The notes under the pieces were generated by a model. That model worked only from the letters and a program-made list of their open reading frames with translations, ran no database searches and was not told the DNA's origin. Positions 60,639 through 64,000 of a stretch of DNA of 64,000 nt are shown in pieces. Every line of letters starts with the position of its first letter. Position 1 is the first letter of the stretch. A program made the position numbers and the translations under genes. This DNA comes from JABFRZ01 sp964631945 (GTDB taxonomy: Bacteria > Planctomycetota > UBA1135 > GCA-002686595): positions 41,445 to 105,444 of the forward strand of contig CAZWAY010000007.1 in NCBI GenBank assembly GCA_964631945.1, given 5' to 3'.

Positions 60639-61154
60639 CTAGGTGAGCTCGACGCCGCGCAGGGCCGCGACCTGCTCGCGCGTGCGCAGCTGGGTCAGGG
60701 CGTGGAAGGTGGCCTTGACCAGGTTGACGGGATTGGTCGAGCCGTAGGCCTTGGTGAGGATGTTCTTCACGCCGGCCATCTCGCACACCGCGCGCACGGA
60801 GGAGCCCGCGATCACGCCCGTGCCGGGCGCGGCCGGGATCAGGCGCACCTTCGCGCCGCAGTAGGTGCCGTTGACCTCGTGCGGGATCGTGCCGTCCGAG
60901 GTGAGCGGAACGCGCAGCATGTGCTTGCGCGCATCCTTGGTGGCCTTCTCGATCGCGTTCGGGACCTGGCGCGCCTTGCCGAAGCCCTGCCCCACCGTGC
61001 CCGAGCGATTGCCGGCCACCGTCAGGGCGGCGAACGAGAATCGACGGCCGCCCTTCACCACGGCGGCCGAGCGGTTGATCTGGATCAACACCTCCGTCAG
61101 GCCCTCGAGCTGCGAGGCCTCGGTGGTGTCGAGATAGTCGAACTTGGTCTTCAT
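60639..61154 (-). CDS. rpsE: 30S ribosomal protein S5
   Basis: 171 residues. The double-stranded RNA-binding half has INRSAAVVKGGRRFSFAALTVAG, followed by GFGKARQVPNAIEKA and AGSSVRAVCEMAGVKNILTKAYGSTNPVN. S5 takes part in decoding fidelity and mRNA unwinding. It follows rplR by 19 bases. Confidence 0.97.
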   Translation of the reverse strand: MKTKFDYLDTTEASQLEGLTEVLIQINRSAAVVKGGRRFSFAALTVAGNRSGTVGQGFGKARQVPNAIEKATKDARKHMLRVPLTSDGTIPHEVNGTYCGAKVRLIPAAPGTGVIAGSSVRAVCEMAGVKNILTKAYGSTNPVNLVKATFHALTQLRTREQVAALRGVELT

Positions 61155-61173
61155 CGTTTGGCCGCTCCCGGAA

Positions 61174-61530
61174 CTAGAACTTGAGGCCCCCGGCCCGCGC
61201 CGCGTCGGCCAGGGCCTTGACCCGACCGTGGAACTTGTGACTGCCGCGGTCGAACACGACCGTCTCGACGCCCTTCTCGCGCGCCAGGCGCGCGATCTCC
61301 TTGCCCACCAGCGCTGCGCGATCGGTCTTGGACTTGCCCACCAGTTCGGCCGCCATGGCCTTCTTGGTGGTGCCGGTCCCGCACAGCGTGCGGCCGAGCG
61401 GATCGACCACCTGCGCGTAGATGTGCTTGGACGAGCGTGACACCGAGAGACGCGCAGGCGCGCCATCCCGCATCAGGCGGTTGCGCACGTGGAACTTGCG
61501 CCGCTGTCTCTTCTCTTGCTTGGTCTTCAT
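61174..61530 (-). CDS. rplR: 50S ribosomal protein L18
   Basis: 118 residues, with RLSVSRSSKHIYAQVVD and the C-terminal FDRGSHKFHGRVKALADAAR. L18 binds 5S rRNA with L5 and L25. The start is MKTKQEKRQRRKFHVRNRL, and the gene follows rplF by three bases. Confidence 0.97.
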   Translation of the reverse strand: MKTKQEKRQRRKFHVRNRLMRDGAPARLSVSRSSKHIYAQVVDPLGRTLCGTGTTKKAMAAELVGKSKTDRAALVGKEIARLAREKGVETVVFDRGSHKFHGRVKALADAARAGGLKF

Positions 61531-61533
61531 CGA

Positions 61534-62076
61534 CTAGCTCCCGAAGCTCTTGCCCTGCTTCTTGCGCACGTACTCGCCCTCGTAACGGATGCCCTTGCCC
61601 TTGTAGGGCTCGGGCGGACGCTGCGCGCGCACGGCCGCGGCGAACTGGCCGACGAGCTGCTTGTCGGCGCCCTTGATCGAGATGTTGGTCGGCTTGGGGG
61701 CCTCGACCGTGAGGCCCTCCGGGATCGGTAGCTCGACCGGGTTGCAGTAGCCCACCGAGAGCACCAGCTTCTTGCCCGCCAGCGCGGCGTTCCAGCCGAC
61801 CCCGATGATCTCGAGGTTGCGGACGTAGCCCTGGGTGACGCCCTCCATCATGTTGCCGAGGATGGCGCGCGTCATGCCGTGGTAGGCGCGCACCTGGCGC
61901 GAGTCCTCGGTGTTGGGCTGCACCAGGAGCTGGGCCTTGTCGATCTTGACGTCGATCTCGGGCCGCAGCTGGATCTCGAGGGCGCCCTTCGGGCCCTTGA
62001 CGGTGACCTTGCGGTCCTTCTCCACGACGCTGACCCCGCTGGGGATCACGACCGGGAGTCTTCCGATACGGGACAT
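61534..62076 (-). CDS. rplF: 50S ribosomal protein L6
   Basis: 180 residues from MSRIGRLPVVIPSGV. Both L6 repeats are present: GPKGALEIQL in the first, and GVGWNAALAGKKLVLSVGY with PEPYKGKGIRYEGEYVRKKQGK in the second. It lies 38 bases after rpsH in the usual order. Confidence 0.97.
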   Translation of the reverse strand: MSRIGRLPVVIPSGVSVVEKDRKVTVKGPKGALEIQLRPEIDVKIDKAQLLVQPNTEDSRQVRAYHGMTRAILGNMMEGVTQGYVRNLEIIGVGWNAALAGKKLVLSVGYCNPVELPIPEGLTVEAPKPTNISIKGADKQLVGQFAAAVRAQRPPEPYKGKGIRYEGEYVRKKQGKSFGS

Positions 62077-62114
62077 GGCTGTGTTCTCGCTGGCTGGATC
62101 GGGGCTCTGGGATG

Positions 62115-62510
62115 TCAGTAGATCTGGCACAGGATCTCGCCGCCGACGTTCTCCTTGCGGGCGGTGCGATCGGAGATCACGCCCTTGGGCGTCGAGAGCA
62201 CGTAGATGCCCTGACCACGCAGGACCTTGGGCAGCTTGCGCGCGCCCGAGTACACGCGGCAACCGGGCTTGCTGACGCGCGAGATCTCGCGGATCACCAG
62301 CTCGCCGTCGGGGCCGTACTTGAGGTCGAGCACGAGCTCGCTCTGCGGCTGCTTCGGCTCGACGCGGTAGTCGCGGATGTAGCCCTCTTCCTTGAGGACC
62401 TGGACGATGCGCACCTTCAGCTTCGAAGCCGGCATGCTCACCGTCTTCGCGTGACGCGTGGTGGCGTTGCGGATGCGCGTCAGGAGGTCGGCGACGGGAT
62501 CGGTCATCAT
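62115..62510 (-). CDS. rpsH: 30S ribosomal protein S8
   Basis: 131 residues. MTDPVADLLTRIRNA is the S8 start; two ATG codons in a row leave one residue of doubt. The C-terminal GQGIYVLSTPKGVISDRTARKENVGGEILC is diagnostic. S8 is a central 16S-binding protein and, in E. coli, the repressor of the spc operon. Confidence 0.97.
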   Translation of the reverse strand: MMTDPVADLLTRIRNATTRHAKTVSMPASKLKVRIVQVLKEEGYIRDYRVEPKQPQSELVLDLKYGPDGELVIREISRVSKPGCRVYSGARKLPKVLRGQGIYVLSTPKGVISDRTARKENVGGEILCQIY

Positions 62511-62524
62511 GGGGAAACCACCCT

Positions 62525-62710
62525 TTACCAGGAAGCCTTGCGCATGCCGGGGATCTCGCCCAGCAGCGCCTTCTTCCGCAGACAGATGCGGCAGATGCCG
62601 AACTTGCGGTACACGGCCCGGGAGCGGCCGCACAGCGAGCAGCGGCGCACGACGCGCGACTGGAACTTCGGCGGCTGCTTGGCCTTGATGATGAGACACT
62701 TCTTCGCCAT
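62525..62710 (-). CDS. rpsN: 30S ribosomal protein S14, zinc (Z) type
   Basis: 61 residues, the short S14 form. Zinc ligands are Cys24, 27, 40 and 43 (CSLC ... CRIC), and the end GEIPGMRKASW is standard. It lies between rplE and rpsH with gaps of eight and 14 bases. Confidence 0.97.
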   Translation of the reverse strand: MAKKCLIIKAKQPPKFQSRVVRRCSLCGRSRAVYRKFGICRICLRKKALLGEIPGMRKASW

Positions 62711-62718
62711 GGCTCGCG

Positions 62719-63453
62719 CTAGTCCTGTCCGTCGGCCTTGAAGGGAACGCCGAGCTGCTTCAGCAGGAAGAAGCCTTGCTCGTCGTTGGGCGCGCTGGTG
62801 ACGAAGGTCACGTCCATGCCCTGCACGTACTCCAGCTTGTCGAAGTCGACCTCCGGGAAGACCGACTGCTCGGCCAGGCCCAGCGTGTAGTTCCCGCGGC
62901 CGTCGAACTTGGACTTGACCCCGCGGAAGTCGCGGATACGCGGCAGCACGACGGAGATCAGGCGGTCGGCGAACTCCCACATGCGATGGCCCCGCAGCGT
63001 CACGGCCACGCCGATGGGCATGCCTTCGCGCAGCTTGAAGCTGGCGATGGACTTCTTGGCCTTGCGAACGGTCGGCTTCTGCCCGGAGATCACGGCCAGG
63101 TCGCGCGCCGCGGCGTCGATGCGCGCCTTGGTCTCGACCGCGCCCTTGCAGCCCATGTTGATCACGACCTTCTTCAGGCCGGGGACCGCCATCGGGTTCT
63201 GGATGCCGAACTGCTTCATGAGCGCGGCCCGGACGTCCGCCCGGTAGCGCTCGCGCAGGCGCGGCGGCGTGCGCGGCGCCTCGGTCGCGCCCACGGCGGC
63301 CTTGTCGGCGGCCTCGCCCTTCTTCTTGCCCTTGCCCTTGGCCCCCTCGCCCTTGGCGGAGGGCTCGCGGGGCTCGCGCTTGGCCTTGACCGGCGCCTCG
63401 CCCTCGGGCGGGGTCGATTCGCCCTTCGGTTCTTGCTTGTCCTTGCTGCTCAT
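62719..63453 (-). CDS. rplE: 50S ribosomal protein L5 with long N-terminal extension
   Basis: 244 residues, about 65 longer than usual. The L5 core begins near LRERYRADVRAALMKQFG and carries VINMGCKGAVETKARIDAA, KSIASFKLREGMPIGVAVTLRG and GMDVTFVTSAPNDEQG. The extra N-terminus is low-complexity and Lys/Glu/Ala/Gly-rich (KGEGAKGKGKKKGEAADK). The ATG overlaps the rplX stop (ATGA), which supports this start. L5 binds 5S rRNA and contacts S13. Confidence 0.96.
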   Translation of the reverse strand: MSSKDKQEPKGESTPPEGEAPVKAKREPREPSAKGEGAKGKGKKKGEAADKAAVGATEAPRTPPRLRERYRADVRAALMKQFGIQNPMAVPGLKKVVINMGCKGAVETKARIDAAARDLAVISGQKPTVRKAKKSIASFKLREGMPIGVAVTLRGHRMWEFADRLISVVLPRIRDFRGVKSKFDGRGNYTLGLAEQSVFPEVDFDKLEYVQGMDVTFVTSAPNDEQGFFLLKQLGVPFKADGQD

Positions 63454-63716
63454 CGCTTGGCCTCGGCGGGACGCTTGCGGGTGCCCTTCTTGGTCGCGGG
63501 GTCGTACAGCATCACGTTGCTGTGGTGCAGCGAGCACTCCTCCTGGACGCGCTCGCCCTTGGGCTTCTGCTGCGAGGGACGCTTGTGCTTCCAGCGCAGG
63601 TTGATGCCGGCGACGACCACCCGTCCGCGCTCGCGCTGGACCAGCGTGATCTCGCCCACCTTGCCCTTGTCGTTGCCCGCGATCACGACGACCGTGTCGC
63701 CCTTCTTGACGTGCAT
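63450..63716 (-). CDS. rplX: 50S ribosomal protein L24
   Basis: 88 residues from MHVKKGDTVVVIAGNDKGKVGEI, the KOW motif of L24. A GTG one codon upstream is an alternative start. The chosen ATG overlaps the rplN stop (TGATG), and the L24 stop overlaps rplE. L24 initiates 50S assembly. Confidence 0.97.
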   Translation of the reverse strand: MHVKKGDTVVVIAGNDKGKVGEITLVQRERGRVVVAGINLRWKHKRPSQQKPKGERVQEECSLHHSNVMLYDPATKKGTRKRPAEAKR

Positions 63717-64000
63717 CACACCACCTCCTGGGCCAGCGAGATGATCTTCATGAAGTTGCGCTCGCGCAGCTCGCGCGCCACGGCCCCGAAGATGCGCGTG
63801 CCCTTGGGATTGCCCTCGTCGTCGATGATCACCATGGCGTTGTGGTCGAAGCGCACGTACGAGCCGTCGTCGCGGCGCGTGTTCTTGCTGGTGCGCACGA
63901 TCACGCCCTTGACCACCGCGCCCTGCTTCAGGTCGGAGGACGGCATGGCCTTCTTGACCGAGGCCACGATGATGTCGCCCAACCCGGCATAGCGACGCTT
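63716..64000 (-). CDS. rplN: 50S ribosomal protein L14, 5' end cut by the window edge
   Basis: The last 94 residues of L14 are present, from KRRYAGLGDIIVASVKKAMP to RERNFMKIISLAQEVV. The frame continues off the right edge, and the first 27 or so residues are missing. An internal TTG should not be taken as the start. It is the first visible gene of the spc operon; rpsQ and rpmC are expected beyond the edge. Confidence 0.96.
   Translation of the reverse strand, partial: KRRYAGLGDIIVASVKKAMPSSDLKQGAVVKGVIVRTSKNTRRDDGSYVRFDHNAMVIIDDEGNPKGTRIFGAVARELRERNFMKIISLAQEVV

Overview
The window reads as one stretch of a very GC-rich, Gram-negative bacterial chromosome. Nearly all genes lie on the minus strand. 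Only the HEAT-like lipoprotein gene, tatD, an ornithine-type carbamoyltransferase gene and dnaE are on the plus strand. The closest fit I can suggest is a deep Planctomycetota-like lineage or a relative. The reasons are the dispersed type IV pilus genes, giant Cys-Gly-rich lipoproteins, N-acyl-ornithine-type carbamoyltransferase, a spc operon without rpmD, and an EF-G-like paralogue. This is inference; no rRNA is present to settle it. I saw no insertion sequence, prophage or CRISPR array.

Layout. 1-1758: 3' part (open at the left edge) of a large secreted lipoprotein. 2.1-3.7 kb: HEAT-like lipoprotein and TatD nuclease. 3.8-9.0 kb: a type IV pilus block, namely pilin, PilC, PilB and PilT, with a long inverted repeat between pilin and pilC. 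9.2-13 kb: EF-G-like GTPase, OmpA-like lipoprotein and prepilin peptidase. 13-28.4 kb: five more large secreted lipoproteins in tandem. Three of them, plus the left-edge gene, form paralogue family A; the last two form family B. 28.6-32.9 kb: an aspartate carbamoyltransferase with an unusual C-terminus, a reduced MnmE-like GTPase, CoaX and a GspC-like PDZ protein. 33-38.8 kb: second PilT-like ATPase, ObgE, L27, L21 and RNase E/G. 39-44.4 kb: secretin and PilO/N/M. 44.6-49 kb: HPr, EIIA, TruA, RecR, YbaB and DnaX. 49.2-50.1 kb: three tRNAs and TadA. 50.3-54.8 kb: N-acyl-ornithine carbamoyltransferase and DnaE. 54.9-64 kb: merged spc and alpha operons from rplN (cut by the right edge) to rplQ.

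How it works together. The pieces at 3.8-13, 32-34 and 39-44 kb add up to a nearly complete type IV pilus / type II secretion-type machine: major pilin-like protein, platform PilC, motors PilB and two PilT-type ATPases, peptidase PilD, alignment complex PilM/N/O with a PilP-like tail, secretin, and a GspC-like PDZ protein. The giant lipoproteins sit inside this territory and may be surface proteins exported by it or cooperating with it; that link is inference from position only. Housekeeping modules for translation, replication, recombination and cofactor synthesis are interleaved with it.

Start codons were chosen from start/stop overlaps, signal peptides and Shine-Dalgarno-like sequences, so several proteins here are shorter than the longest open frame. 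Long open frames antisense to real genes are common because of base composition and are left out.
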